Origin: Cladorhizidae sp. MBARI D1340-BT2
Taxonomy: Eukaryota; Porifera; Demospongiae; Poecilosclerida; Cladorhizidae
Reading direction: 5' to 3'
NCBI GenBank assembly: GCA_028752905.1
Contig: JAQNBH010000006.1
Span: forward strand, 27,807,008 to 27,871,007
Length of the DNA: 64,000 bases
Shown: piece by piece, positions 10,956-21,589 of the stretch
Layout of the letters: each line of letters begins with the position of its first letter
Numbering within the stretch: position 1 is the stretch's first letter
Notes under the pieces: model-generated
The model's input: only the letters and a program-made list of their open reading frames with translations
Told to the model about the DNA's origin: nothing
Database searches by the model: none
Position numbers and translations under genes: made by a program

Positions 10956-11935
10956 AAGATTATAGCGTGGGTAGACTAGTATTTTACACTGCTTTCAGTA
11001 ATTGAGACTGTAAATTTGTTATTTTGATTATGCCTCGGCAAGCAGCTATGTCTTAAATCAAGCCATGTTCTTATAATATATGGTGGTTAATAGTGATGCG
11101 GTCCATAGCATCCTGATCAATGAGGTGTCTACATTTCAGAGGTTGGATTAACGACATTCCATTGTATTACCAGTCGACTCCAGTGCACATAATAACAGAA
11201 AAATTATGGTAGCACATTTGTTATACCAATTGTAATTTTGGTAGGCCACTATTATAGATTGCTTGGACAAATATTCATTCACTTTTTTGGTCATTAATCC
11301 AGTGGTAGCTATCTTATTATTCAAGGCCAAAATAAACTTATTGCATTGGATTATAATGCAGAATCCACTGAGAACAAGGAACTCCACGTAATTCATTTTT
11401 AATGATATTAACACAAACATTCAGATTCTAACGTAATTGTTGTTTTATTTTCCTTGGGTCGGGGTTCATCATTGTGTCCTATCTAGAGCAGCGGCATTCG
11501 AGCTATAGGTAGATTCCCATGAACTAATCAGTACCCAGTCAAGCGGCATGCGATCTGTGATGATGTAGAGCCACTGTATTGGGCATCATTCAACTGCAGC
11601 GATGTCTCGATACTGCCTTTGAGCCATGGTCAGCTATGGTTAAGTCGAGCAGCCAATGAGCTAAGGTGATAACGTAGCCAATTAGTCGAGTTGTTCTCAA
11701 TCATATTTCTAGGAGCTGGTTTAATACAAGCCACAGTCTGCAGAGGCGGCAACTAAACATTTGTTCAGCAGCGTCGATGTCAAGAGCGGTTACACGAGCT
11801 AGTCTAATCGATCTTTTGATAGCTATTTTTATGTCTACAGCTGCTTCAATCGATCTGGAAATGGTATCATATTGATGGATATTCCACCAGTTTTCAGAGG
11901 ACTGCAGTCAAGCATCATATATTATTGTGGGGGGA
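10956..11935. other. Non-coding stretch
   Basis: I find no reliable domain on either strand. 11460-11870 is less AT-rich than its neighbours and could be old coding sequence, but I cannot name it. Confidence 0.4.
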
Positions 11936-11980
11936 ATAATAACAACATTTTCAATAATCAAAACTTGAAATTTACTCTCT

Positions 11981-12014
11981 CGACGTTTTGACCAGATGCT
12001 CTAGCCTTCATCAG
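11981..12014 (-). ncRNA. Hammerhead-ribozyme-like motif, copy A
   Basis: On the minus strand: CTGATGA, A, GGCTAGA, loop GCA, TCTGGTC, AAAACGTC. The two seven-base segments pair fully (with G-U pairs) as a stem II. The family core needs GAAA after stem II; here it is AAAA, so activity is doubtful. Confidence 0.4.
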
Positions 12015-12289
12015 AGATGCTAACACTCATGTGAGCTTGTTATATACCTGTAGAGAGCTATCAACAACGTGATACAAAGCTAAGAATTAAAAAAATTATG
12101 TGGCCAAAAAAATAAATAATAATAATAATAATAGCAAATTGAAAAAAATTAATAAAACCAATGACATGCTTTGGTGCACTAAAACATTTACCAAAAAATT
12201 ATAATAATTTATGACTAATTCAAAAATTATGGTGGTTGTGGCCTCAAATCCAGGCTCTTGAGAGTCACCCACCTCACCCCCCCCCCCCC

Positions 12290-12520
12290 CGACCACCAAC
12301 CCCCGATCTCCATCCCAACAGCAGCTAGGCAGGTACATTCCACAGTCTCGTTTGAACTGTTCACAGCTTGGTGCTAAGCTGATGTGCAAAGCCTCCTTCA
12401 CTAGCAATTCCTTCTGTCATATGTCGTAGTCAAGATGGTGGTTTCCACACACAAAATTGGATATTTATTGCCCCTTGCAAGTTGAGCAACTGCACATTTC
12501 TCCATAGCACACTTTCCCCC
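12290..12520 (-). pseudogene. GIY-YIG endonuclease C-terminal fragment (Penelope-like)
   Basis: Minus-strand frames read KCAVAQLARGNKYPI, ETTIL and then, after a frame change, LVKEALHISLAPSCEQFKRD followed by GMYLPSC. The order matches the end of the GIY-YIG domain of Penelope-like elements: a SxVAEHxxxxxHxI block, then a R-VKEAxHI block, then NRDxGxxLPxxW. The catalytic GIY and YIG motifs themselves lie upstream and are absent. At least one frameshift and stops are present. It probably supplied target nicking in the parent element. Confidence 0.55.
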
Positions 12521-12542
12521 TTAGTCTTGCATCTCATTATTC

Positions 12543-12575
12543 CTGATGAAGGCTAGAGCATCAAGTCAAAACGTC
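12543..12575 (+). ncRNA. Hammerhead-ribozyme-like motif, copy B
   Basis: CTGATGA, A, GGCTAGA, GCA, TCAAGTC, AAAACGTC on the plus strand. Six of seven stem II pairs form. It is inverted relative to copy A at 11981. Confidence 0.4.
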
Positions 12576-12800
12576 CAGATTGTAAAATTCAAGCTAATTA
12601 TTGAGGTCATTTTAATTTTATTAAGTCTACTGCTAGTCGTTGAGAATATAAAATTAAAAAAATTAAAAAAATCCTCTGGCTTTTGATGTTTTCATTGCTG
12701 TTAGTTTTGTTTCGCAATTTTTAAGGACAGTGGAAGTTGAGTGATGGTTCTATTCAAATAAAAGGAACGTAAATTTCATTTGGACATTTCATAATTGTCA

Positions 12801-13040
12801 AGCGCAAGTTGTTCTAGTTTTTCTTCACAAGTTGTTAGCACTGCTATGTCTCAGAGAAGTGATATCTCAGCCCAAAAGCCCATGAGAAGGAAATTATCAA
12901 ATCCTTGGGACCATGTCAGCAAATGTTGGACTAGTATGTAGCATACAATATTTCCTCCTCTTAGGTGGGGGAGATATATCTCCACCATGAGCCATAGCAG
13001 TGCTACAACTTGTGAAGAAAAACTAAAACAACTTGCGCTT
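12801..13040. mobile_element. Small foldback element, arms about 70 bases
   Basis: The left arm 12801-12868 (AGCGCAAGTTGTTCTAGTTT and onward) is an imperfect reverse complement of 12971-13040. The loop of about 100 bases holds no gene. MITE-like; superfamily unknown. Confidence 0.75.
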
Positions 13041-13814
13041 GTTAGCTATAATCAAACAGCATTAGATTACTAGCATAGATTATTACACACCAAAAATTAA
13101 ACAAAAAATTAACAGTACTGCATGTGTTGATAGAGATTATCCCCACCCACAAACATTGGTTGGTCCATCTTGCTGACAGTAAGCTATCTTGCTCGGTCGT
13201 TTTGGACATTGGTTGGAGTTTGGCCGGTGGCTGCCCGCCAGTTTGTGCACCAGAGTGTCACAAATTCTTCTGCATTTGCCTTCTGCCTAGATTTAACAGT
13301 TCAACCCTTCTCCATGGTATGCAGGAATCCAGTAGTTCCCAGTCATGTGGTTCAGTGCAATAACCCTTACAACTAACCTGCAGCTTGCACAGGATAATCT
13401 TCTCTTCGGCCTTCTTCTCCTCCACCTCCCGGAACAAATACCTAGGGTCCAGCACCTTCTTATTGATCTGGGTAGGGGCCAGGAATCCCTCATACACAAC
13501 GAAGATCTCTGCGGACTCCATATGGGAAGCTTGAGGCTTGGTAGAGTGGATGGACTTGAAGAGCTGCTGAGCACCTACATGAATGGCTGGTAATTTTGGA
13601 GCTAAAAACCTGAAATGCATCTATATTTGTGAGAATAAGCAAGCAAGAGAGGGCAGCTGAAAAATTAAGTTGCCCCTTTAATACTGGTTGGCCAACAAAC
13701 AAATGTTACAATTCCTAATCAGCCACATATTTGAATCATATATCAGTCTGGCTACTTGTATGTTAGTGATAAAAAGGTTTTCAATAATGACGACCTTTTA
13801 CTACAATAACAACT

Positions 13815-14110
13815 CCTCTATGGGGATACACTGAACCAATATAACACTGGATTGAAGTAGGTTGACAAAGCTCTATGGCAACACACACTGGATCAACATC
13901 AGACTGGGTTGAGGCAGGTTGAAGTAGATTGACAAGAGATTTATGTCAACACACATGGGACCAACATCACATTGGCTTGAGGTAGATTGAAGTAGGTTGA
14001 CAATAGCCACACTATTATTATACTGGGTTGAGGAAGGTCAAGTAGGTTGACAATAACTCTATGGGGATACACACTAGATGAACATCACACTGGGTTGAGG
14101 CAGGTTGACA
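13815..14110. repeat. Degenerate tandem repeat, about 75-base unit, inside an FTSJ3-like intron
   Basis: Three to four diverged units share ACTGGGTTGAGGCAGGTTGA and a TATGGGGATACACAC-type block. Confidence 0.7.
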
Positions 14111-14319
14111 ACCAAACAAACGAACTTTTGTGATGAACCATCCTCCATCTCGCAAGAACCCACAAGCCAACTTGAGCGAAGCCAGGCTGAGTTCGTCCTG
14201 AGAGAAGGTGTCTTGCACGCACACAGTGCCAACATTGGGGGCTCCATCATTCAGCACACAGTCAACTTTCCACGTCTTCAACTCCCTTTGCAGCAGTTGC
14301 AGAAGTGATTGACAAGTAA

Positions 14320-17110
14320 TTACAAGGTGTAATAGAGGAGATTTAATAGGAGTGGAATGGTGAACCATTAACTTCCTAATATAACCATCCGTATTACCTC
14401 TGCATGACACGAGGGGTCTGGGAGGTGGGAGGGGAGGAGTTCTGTTACAGGAAATGTCCGCCCTCCATTTTTTAGACTCAAGTTATCAGGTGATTATTTT
14501 TAGTTCTAGATAGGTCTGCAAGAACAGAGAAAATATGATGTGACAAAAGGATGAGAGCTGTACAGGTGGGTATGGGGATGTTCTAGCTGGAGTAAGGGAT
14601 TTTAACTTCCATCCAACTAACAAGTTCTATTAAACGGGAGGACAAGACCGCTTTATTTTAGTAACTTTACCTACAATTATTTTAATTTTTTTACTGTTTC
14701 ACTGATATACTAACTGTTTTAAGTGTCAGCTCATTATCAACCTCTTGAGTTATGATAGATTTTATGCTGACAGTTCATTATATACCAGTTGAAAATGGAC
14801 GAGAAGAAGCGTAAATAACATCGTTTCTCACAGAAGTGAATAATTGTTGATAATTCATCCCTTATGAAATAAGAGTCCACTCTTGTGTGCTCATTTCACA
14901 TGCTAGTAGCTAGTATTCAAATTGGACTAGTAGGAGAAATATACATAGAAACATTACAGTGTCTGTGATTGCTGTTAACTTGGTGATTAGCCTTTAGGGT
15001 ATGAAATAATTTTTATATTATTATTGTTGTATTTTTAATGGCTTTATTGCTATTGCAAGTAATTGGTTGATTGATACACAAAGCACACAGAAGAGGCTAT
15101 CTTTTATGACAAAAATGAGTAAAAATCAATGAAGCATTAAAAAGTTCTGGTATTTTGTTTTTAGGGAGAAAAAACACAAAAATGGTCATAACAAAGAGAC
15201 ATTACAACACTTGCGATGTCAGAGTGAGATGCATGTTTTCAAGTTTTCTTGAATTTTTTTAAATTTCAATATCCCAATCAACCAATTAAATTTTTATGTT
15301 GTCAGGCTTGACTATATATATCTCATCAGAAAACGACTGGATTAGGGGTGGGACTATTCAAAACACAAAGCAATGCAAGAGCTTAATTACAACCGAAAAA
15401 ATTGAAATAGTTATGCGGTTTTATGTAATGAGTCTCTTCTTCCGATGACAACCAGAATGCTGCATTGATTAGAATCGCACTACAATCACACAGAGATGCC
15501 ATCAAAGTTGAGAACTGGAGAACAACAACGTGGCATGCGCAGGAGCAGACTTTTATACCCCCCTTCGCCAGATAGTGCGAAAATTACGGAATAGCATTGA
15601 GTGATATTTTAGGCAAGTTTCAAGTCTTGGCCATAAATGTTTATTGTATTAGGAATGATCCAAGTTACTGCGTTATTCTGGTTTCTTCTAATTCATCGCG
15701 CAGAGGTGGGCGATGAAATGGATGGATACAAAGTATCATAACTCGAGAATGATTGACAAAAAAGTGTATAAACTTGAAATGCAGTTAGTACAATAGTGAA
15801 GGTATAGAATAACAGGAAAATAATAATAAAATAAAAATGTATACTCCCCCCTTAGATGCAGTGAGAGAGATAAGGCAATCCTGTTTTCAATTATAGAATT
15901 GAGGGCAGTTCACAATATGTCATGATATTTGCATCACTCTGGGTTACATTGAACTCTGACACTGAAGTTTCACCCGCAGCTTGAATTTCAAATTTCACCT
16001 AAATTATAAAACTCTACCCATTAATTAATGAACCAATGAAGTCATATACAGACATATACAAAGAAAGTTCATCACTGCCTCCACCAAACTTTCCACATTC
16101 AATTCTTCCTTGGAGATACTTTTAGCGGAAAGCACACCACCATGAGTCAATTGAATAACTGGAACTGAATGGAACTTGAATCCATTCAAGCAATTTCATG
16201 TTCACAATACCACAAAATTGATGCAAGCATCGCTAGTGTGAGCAGCATATAGCGCACCAGCATTTACCATGATAACTACAATTTTCAGGTGTCCACGCTA
16301 GCAATCACTAAATGAGGCATGGTCAACTCGGGCATAGATATGCATACCAGTGTTCAGCAGATACAAATTTACTGTCAGCATCAAAGTGTTTGAAAAGCTC
16401 TTCAAAATTGATCAGGCCCAGGCTTCATAACATCACAGCAAACCAATCACGAATCTAACATACACTTAATAACTACCCCCACTACAAACAGCCCAGATAT
16501 CAGCAGAGTTGATACATAGCAGTTGTCCCTACCAACCACAATTACTAAGTAGCCACCACTCCCTAATGTAATCACAAACCTAACTGTAAGATGGGTGTGG
16601 CTGGCTGTATGATCGCACATATAGCATTCTAATCAGACCAGCCATAATTATAGTCTAGCATGTTTTTTTTTGGAATTCCACCTCTGAAATTTCTTGCTAC
16701 ACAGTATAACTTCATTCTGACAAGACAAACAATCTTCCTTTACGTCTCACTAAAGCTAATTCACCAGTTGTCAGAGCTTCTATACCCTTACTCAGAGAGC
16801 ACCACCCCTAGCAATCATTTGCATGGGGGTAAGTTTATGCCAGAATGAGCAATAGTGGTAAGGCAGCAAGAGTAGCAAACAACTGCTAGTTTGGTTAAGA
16901 TAATAATCCTTGCACACAAATATATTTGCATGCATGGCCATAAAACCAACAAAAACTGGATCAATCCTGTTTGACATCAACCACAAGACGAATTTTTGGT
17001 TAGTTTCCCACGAGCTAGATCACTACTGAGCAGGGTTTTCCCAATCACCCTAATTTGTTTTGGACACAATGGTGGGTCCAAAACAAATTACAGTTGGATG
17101 ATTCCTTTCT
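14320..17110. other. Long non-coding stretch within the FTSJ3-like pseudogene
   Basis: No gene recognised. 15050-15240 shares an AGCACACAGAAGAGGCTATC-like block with the foldback family centred at 49612-50348 and may be a very old arm relic. Confidence 0.4.
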
Positions 17111-17424
17111 GATGCTCACCTGTTTGCATCTAACTTTAGTAATATCCTCCTGTATAGTAATGTTATTTGGGATCTACTTGATGGGCACCAGATCGACACC
17201 CAGAATAAGACAGGACATAGGCATAGTATTGGCTGCCACTTGGACCTATCCCCCAGGAGCTGCACATAAGTCAATCAGAACACGAGAAGATTGAAGGAAG
17301 TGATACTTTCTGTTGAGTTCACCAATTTAAAGGCAGATATTGCTCTGTAGCCTTGTCACTTTGGTCAAGTGATAAAACCTCTTCATCTCTTCCTTAGTTT
17401 TGCCTTCTTTCCCATTCTAGGTTG

Positions 17425-18390
17425 CCATGTGGGGAATCGTGCAATGTTTAAAAGAACTGTCTCTGCCTTCGATCCTGTACCAGAAACTTGCACTGTACAC
17501 CGAATACCAATTCATCCAGAACATTATATGAGTTTGGGTTAGATGCTCTAACCTTCATCAGGATGCTAAGACTCATGTGGGGTTGTTATTTTGGTTAGCT
17601 GGCTTGTTGTCCACCATGTGCGTTTCCTGACCGGATGAGGCAGCAATCTAGGAGGGAGTGGTTTTAGCGGGTCCAAAGTCTTGCGAATTTAGCCGGTTTT
17701 TTGTGCTCAATTAACAACCTGCTAATGTACCAAATCTGTCCTCTCTCTCATGACAGGAGCGATGTTTGCAGAAACATAGAGGAACTTCCCCTTTACTGGT
17801 TCATTGTATTAATTCTTAGTAAAAACTTTGACCTCTGCACCGCCAGTGACTTTGGCAGGAATTTTCAGATCTCTTTTAACAACTTGTATTCAGTAATTCT
17901 GCATGGCACCCTTGTACCATGAAATAGGTGTACCTCGAGATTTCTCTCGGAAAATGTCCAACTACCAGATTCCACTACTGATCCTAGGCCATGACACTTT
18001 ATGACAGATTTTAGCAGCTATTATTAGGATTGTGAAGTTGTTGCCTAGCAGACAATATTTCATTAAGTACTGGGCGCTTCAGGTAGCCACTAACTACAAA
18101 GAAGAAACTAAACTTTTGTTTATCATAGAATCCAAAGCACTGGTTCAATGAGCAATAAACTTTGAAGTTGATTGAGGAAGGCATTGCTCAATATGTTGTG
18201 AAGAAACGAGCAGAACTGTAAGTAGCTGCTACACACAAGGCACTGGTGTTTTAAGAGGGCAAGTGACACAGAAGGTCAAACACAAGTTATCGTCATTAAA
18301 TTGCAAGTTCGTTCTAGTTCCTGCTAACATGACATTGTTTTCAGCCACTTCATCTAACGGGCAATAGGTCAGCCCAAAAAATTAGATACT
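17425..18390. other. Non-coding stretch with one hammerhead-like motif
   Basis: Apart from the motif at 17532-17561, nothing is recognised. Confidence 0.4.
17532..17561 (-). ncRNA. Hammerhead-like motif, copy C (stem II with compensating changes)
   Basis: Minus strand: CTGATGA, A, GGTTAGA, GCA, TCTAACC, CAAAC. All seven stem II pairs form, and the pair changes relative to copies A and D are on both sides of the stem. The downstream core is altered. Confidence 0.4.
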
Positions 18391-18393
18391 ACA

Positions 18394-18555
18394 ATGATGC
18401 AACAACTTGAGAGTGGGAAGCAGCTTGGAGATGTTGATGCTATGAAGCAACAACTTGAGAGTGAGAAGCAACTTGAAGATGTTGAAGTTGATTTTCGCTC
18501 AACCACGTGGCTAGTGAAGATGTATAACTTCTTCACTACTTGTGTTAAAGGATGA
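18394..18555 (+). CDS. Short coiled-coil-like reading frame with internal duplication
   Basis: A 53-codon frame from ATG to TGA. Its first half is a 48-base tandem duplication: MQQLESGKQLGDVDA then MKQQLESEKQLEDVEV, both heptad-like and charged. It then reads FRSTTWLVKMYNFF and stops at VKG. I do not recognise a family. It may be an exon piece of a larger coiled-coil protein, since the frame is short and has no convincing start context. No transcription evidence is available from sequence. Confidence 0.25.
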   Translation: MMQQLESGKQLGDVDAMKQQLESEKQLEDVEVDFRSTTWLVKMYNFFTTCVKG

Positions 18556-18670
18556 AAGAAGGCAGGTGTACTTGGACTATTGGATGGCAGCACTGAAATT
18601 CCAACTGAAGACCCTTTTCAGACATTCAAATTATCTCAATGAACTCTATCTTGAGATAATAACATTAAAA

Positions 18671-18720
18671 TCACCTCAATAATCAACTTCAAATTGTATT
18701 CCCTAGATGTTTCGACTAGA
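18671..18720 (-). repeat. Penelope-like end relic
   Basis: CTCAATAATCAACTTCAAATTGTATTCCCTAGATGTTTCGACTAGA-type sequence matches the flank of hammerhead-like copies A and B, but the CTGATGA part is gone. Confidence 0.4.
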
Positions 18721-19029
18721 ATAATTATTGGTATTATAATAACAACAACATACAATTCGTCAATGTTGGCATCCATGTTGGTGATAATAAAAAAATATAG
18801 CCTCACCCTCCTTTCACATGTACTGTAGGAGTGACTTCATCTCCGGTTATATATATGCTCATGAAATTCCATAACTATGCCGGTCTTCCTTAAAATTTAA
18901 TAGCACCTACCAATAATACTAGCACCGAGAGCTTCATCGAGCCACAGCTGTCTAGCACTTACTAGAACTGCAGAAAATTGGGGCCTGCAGGAATTGAGGT
19001 CCACCACTTTGACTTCCTGTAACTGAAGC

Positions 19030-19180
19030 ATTTATATTTGTGCATCAGTTTTGGTATTACAAGAGAGCACACAGAAAGAGCTATCGTTTTAGCTTTATAT
19101 CAACTTCATAGAATGAAGTATGCAGAATTTATGGATTCCAAAATCATAACAACAGGTTGTTGTTTTTACTTTTTAACTCA
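19030..19180 (+). repeat. Old relic of a foldback-family arm
   Basis: Contains AGCACACAGAAAGAGCTATC, CTTTATATCAACTTCATAG and GCAGAATTTATGGA, in the order seen in the right arm of 49612-50348. Confidence 0.5.
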
Positions 19181-19786
19181 ACACAGGTGACAGACAATTG
19201 CCTCTGACACATGTGAGGTCTTTACCTTTGTGATGAAATTTAACTGCCTAACAATTACATCATGAAATATAAATATTCTTTCAATCAGGTTTGTGTATTT
19301 AGTGCCAACATTTCATCTTAAATACTTCAGCCCTGATGGAGACATACGTATTTCAATAGCACTAAAAACAAAACAGTTGATTGAAATAGAAATATTCATG
19401 TCACCTGATAATAATCATTTAGAAGATGTTCTTTCACTTGTTACTTCAATATCTAAGCAATAGGTTGGACGAGAGGAAGGTAGCAGTAGAGGAGAGTACC
19501 AGGTAGGATAAGAACCTTTTGGAGAAGGATGAAAGTTAGTTGGGAATGTCGATTTTAAGTGTGCGGCAGAAAACTTGTTACCATATTTTATTACCAGATA
19601 GCAATATAATATACAAAATGATAAGAGCTAGAGCTGGTATAATGTTCAAGCTATCAACTTTGTTATTATATATAGTATATAGTTATTGCAATTCTTTCAC
19701 TGTTATAGCTATCAATATGTACTGACTTCATCTCACTCGCCTGGAAACTGATCTGAATCACTATCATCTACGGGTACACAGAATCA
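19181..19786. other. Non-coding stretch
   Basis: No gene or repeat recognised. Confidence 0.4.
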
Positions 19787-19890
19787 TAATCTATGTATAC
19801 CTGCTTCATAGCTATGTATACCTGCTTCACAGAATCATCTTCTATGTATACGTGCTTCACAGCATTATCTTCTATGTATGTGCTTCACAG
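19787..19890. repeat. Tandem repeat around TCTATGTATACCTGCTTCACAG
   Basis: Four units of about 20-30 bases with variable spacing. Confidence 0.8.
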
Positions 19891-21216
19891 TATTTCCTTT
19901 GTCACTGCTCTCGCCATAAAGAAGGTGATATTGTGGTCAAGCAGCTCCAAAGTCCCTTCTCAGTCAAACTGCTAATGTCATTTATGTTGTTCTGTTGAGC
20001 CTTGAGATAGGCCCTCACTAAATATATGCAAGCAATAAATGACTAGGACAACTGGAAGGAGATGGAAAAACATGATAATTGAACTTTGACCTCACATATG
20101 ACACTTTCCATGAGGTAAATATTCTTGCAAGTGAGCTTATTGTTACGTATGGTGCATTTAATCATCAGTAAAACTGTTAAAACAGATTTCAAGAAAATTT
20201 TTTTTTACAGAGTAAATGGACAATAATTTAGTTCAGTTTCAGGGACATTACGATGACTTTTGTACTTTTTTAAAGCACCTTTTCCAACCATTATCTCTTC
20301 TCTGTATACTCTGTGTACTCACGTATTTCTGTCTGCTGAATACTAACAGAATCCATTGCAGTATGTATAATTTCTCCAAACCATTAAACGAGTAATCACA
20401 ATTGGCACATGTATACTGTTTTGCTTGACCCCACACATTTTCAATGGGATTTACTTAGCAGTGGAATTTTGGCAGAAATATTGCTCTGTGCTCCCTGCTT
20501 GTGAAAAGCTCTTCCACCTTCGATTTTTTTGGTTTGAAAGTCTTCCATTGTCTCTAGCTTCATGATCATGTCTGCTTTCAACATGACAGTAGTGTTAACA
20601 TTGTGTTCTTGGAGCAATTTTCGCAGGCCGTTCTGTTTACCACTTCCAGTTACGGAAAATTCTACCTGATCCATTATCATTAACCAAGTGCTCCAAATTT
20701 AAAAACAACTCTTGCTGCCATAGGAATAACTGGGTGTGTTTCCTTAGCTTCAACATGTTCGTGTGGGATTAGACGTAAAAGCCATTGTGTTCGTCAATGA
20801 AGTCACTGATCATCAACCACGAATAGCACCTTTGGGATGAATAGCCAACTTTCCCTCCTCTATCCATTACCATGACTGGCCTTCATTGGCATGAATGCTT
20901 GATTCATCATGGTATAATAACACCAAGCATCGCAGTGCATCTGAATTGCCAATTGTTTCCTCGGTCACTCCATCTACACTCAAAGGAGGCGGCAAGTGAG
21001 TTAACACTTTAACGATCACGGGCGCTTTAAAGCGCCCAAGAAGTCTCGCAGTTAATAAATTCATAAAAAATAGATCGTTGAACTTACCCCCATAAAAAAC
21101 TTATTAAACGACGCCTAAAACGTAGCTCTATTACGTGGTATTCACAAAAAATGACAGCATAACGGTTGCTAAGGACTTTGAACCCAGAAAGCTCACACGG
21201 AAATCATGGCTAACGC

Positions 21217-21436
21217 TTGAACGTTAGCGATGTGCTGCTTTTACTGGAAGACGACGATTTCGGCCTTTCTGAAGCGGATGACAGTGATTTTGAAGGCGAA
21301 GGTATTGAGAGCTACCTTCCCAGAGCAAACCCTGAGCTTAGTCACTCAGAAGTAACGGAGGAAGATGAAGATCCAATAGTTATAGTTTCTGATGACCGCT
21401 CCAGCTCTAGTGATAAGAGTCTTACTCGGCCTTTAG
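21217..21436 (+). pseudogene. piggyBac-type acidic N-terminal exon
   Basis: Open frame reading VSDVLLLLEDDDFGLSEADD, then EEDEDPIVIVSDDRSSSSDK, ending at a GTAAGT donor at 21437. Acidic, Ser-rich N-termini are typical of piggyBac transposases of this type. An ATG at 21206 is in a different frame and meets TGA after four codons, so the start is broken. No catalytic domain follows inside the element. Confidence 0.55.
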
Positions 21437-21540
21437 GTAAGTATTACTGTTAAAAAAGGTATAGAATATAAAAATATCTGTTTCTATGTCCACAGTTTTT
21501 GGATATACACAAAGTCACAGCAGTCCCACCATCCCACCTC

Positions 21541-21589
21541 TCAAATACCCAACAGTCACGATGAGACATCGTGACTGCTGGGTATTTGA
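21541..21589. repeat. 49-base near-perfect hairpin inside the piggyBac derivative
   Basis: The left arm 21541-21563 and right arm 21567-21589 are 23-base inverted repeats with one mismatch, separated by AGA. Arm sequence begins TCAAATACCCAACAGTCACG. Confidence 0.9.

Larger units (their letters stand above)
11940..12610 (-). mobile_element. Penelope-like element remnant with inverted hammerhead-type ends
   Basis: Both ends carry the same motif block in opposite orientations: 11950-12020 reads as the reverse complement of 12535-12605. Between them on the minus strand is a GIY-YIG C-terminal relic. Repeated ends bearing hammerhead ribozyme motifs plus a GIY-YIG endonuclease are characteristic of Penelope-like retroelements. 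No reverse transcriptase remains, so this is a short 3' piece, possibly with an inverted second end. Confidence 0.55.
13205..17415 (-). pseudogene. FTSJ3-like: FTSJ3/SPB1-like rRNA 2'-O-methyltransferase, broken, multi-exon
   Basis: Minus-strand exons in order: 17415-17120, about 14310-14126, 13574-13378 and about 13286-13205. Exon 1 starts MGKKAKTK-like, includes FYHLTK, LNRKYHFLQSSRVLIDLCAA and AANTMPMSCLILGVDLVPIK, and ends DITKVRCKQ at a GTGAGC donor. Exon 2 gives [20 protein letters not shown] and [11 protein letters not shown]. Exon 3 gives STKPQASHMESAEIFVVYEG and FLAPTQINKKVLDPRYLFRE. These are the cofactor loop (LCAAPGGW), the NDGAPNVG catalytic-region block and the GGxFITKV block of FtsJ-type methyltransferases, in FTSJ3 order. 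The family acts in nucleolar 60S rRNA maturation. In exon 1 the Trp of APGGW is a TAG stop, a second TAG follows VPIK, and a frameshift lies near the start. The C-terminal SPB1 region is missing. The intron between exons 1 and 2 is 2.8 kb and contains nothing recognised. Confidence 0.8.

Noticed and set aside
11460..11870. Possible gypsy RNase H or RT on the minus strand
   Set aside because: Composition suggests old coding DNA, but I could not align any family motif in order.
12096..12407. Hydrophobic 100-residue minus-strand protein
   Set aside because: Its C-terminal hydrophobic part is low-complexity AT-rich DNA; only the first part has meaning, as a GIY-YIG tail.
17120..17415. TAG recoding (selenocysteine- or readthrough-like) in the FTSJ3-like exon
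   Set aside because: A frameshift, missing exons and a missing C-terminal half are simpler evidence for a pseudogene.
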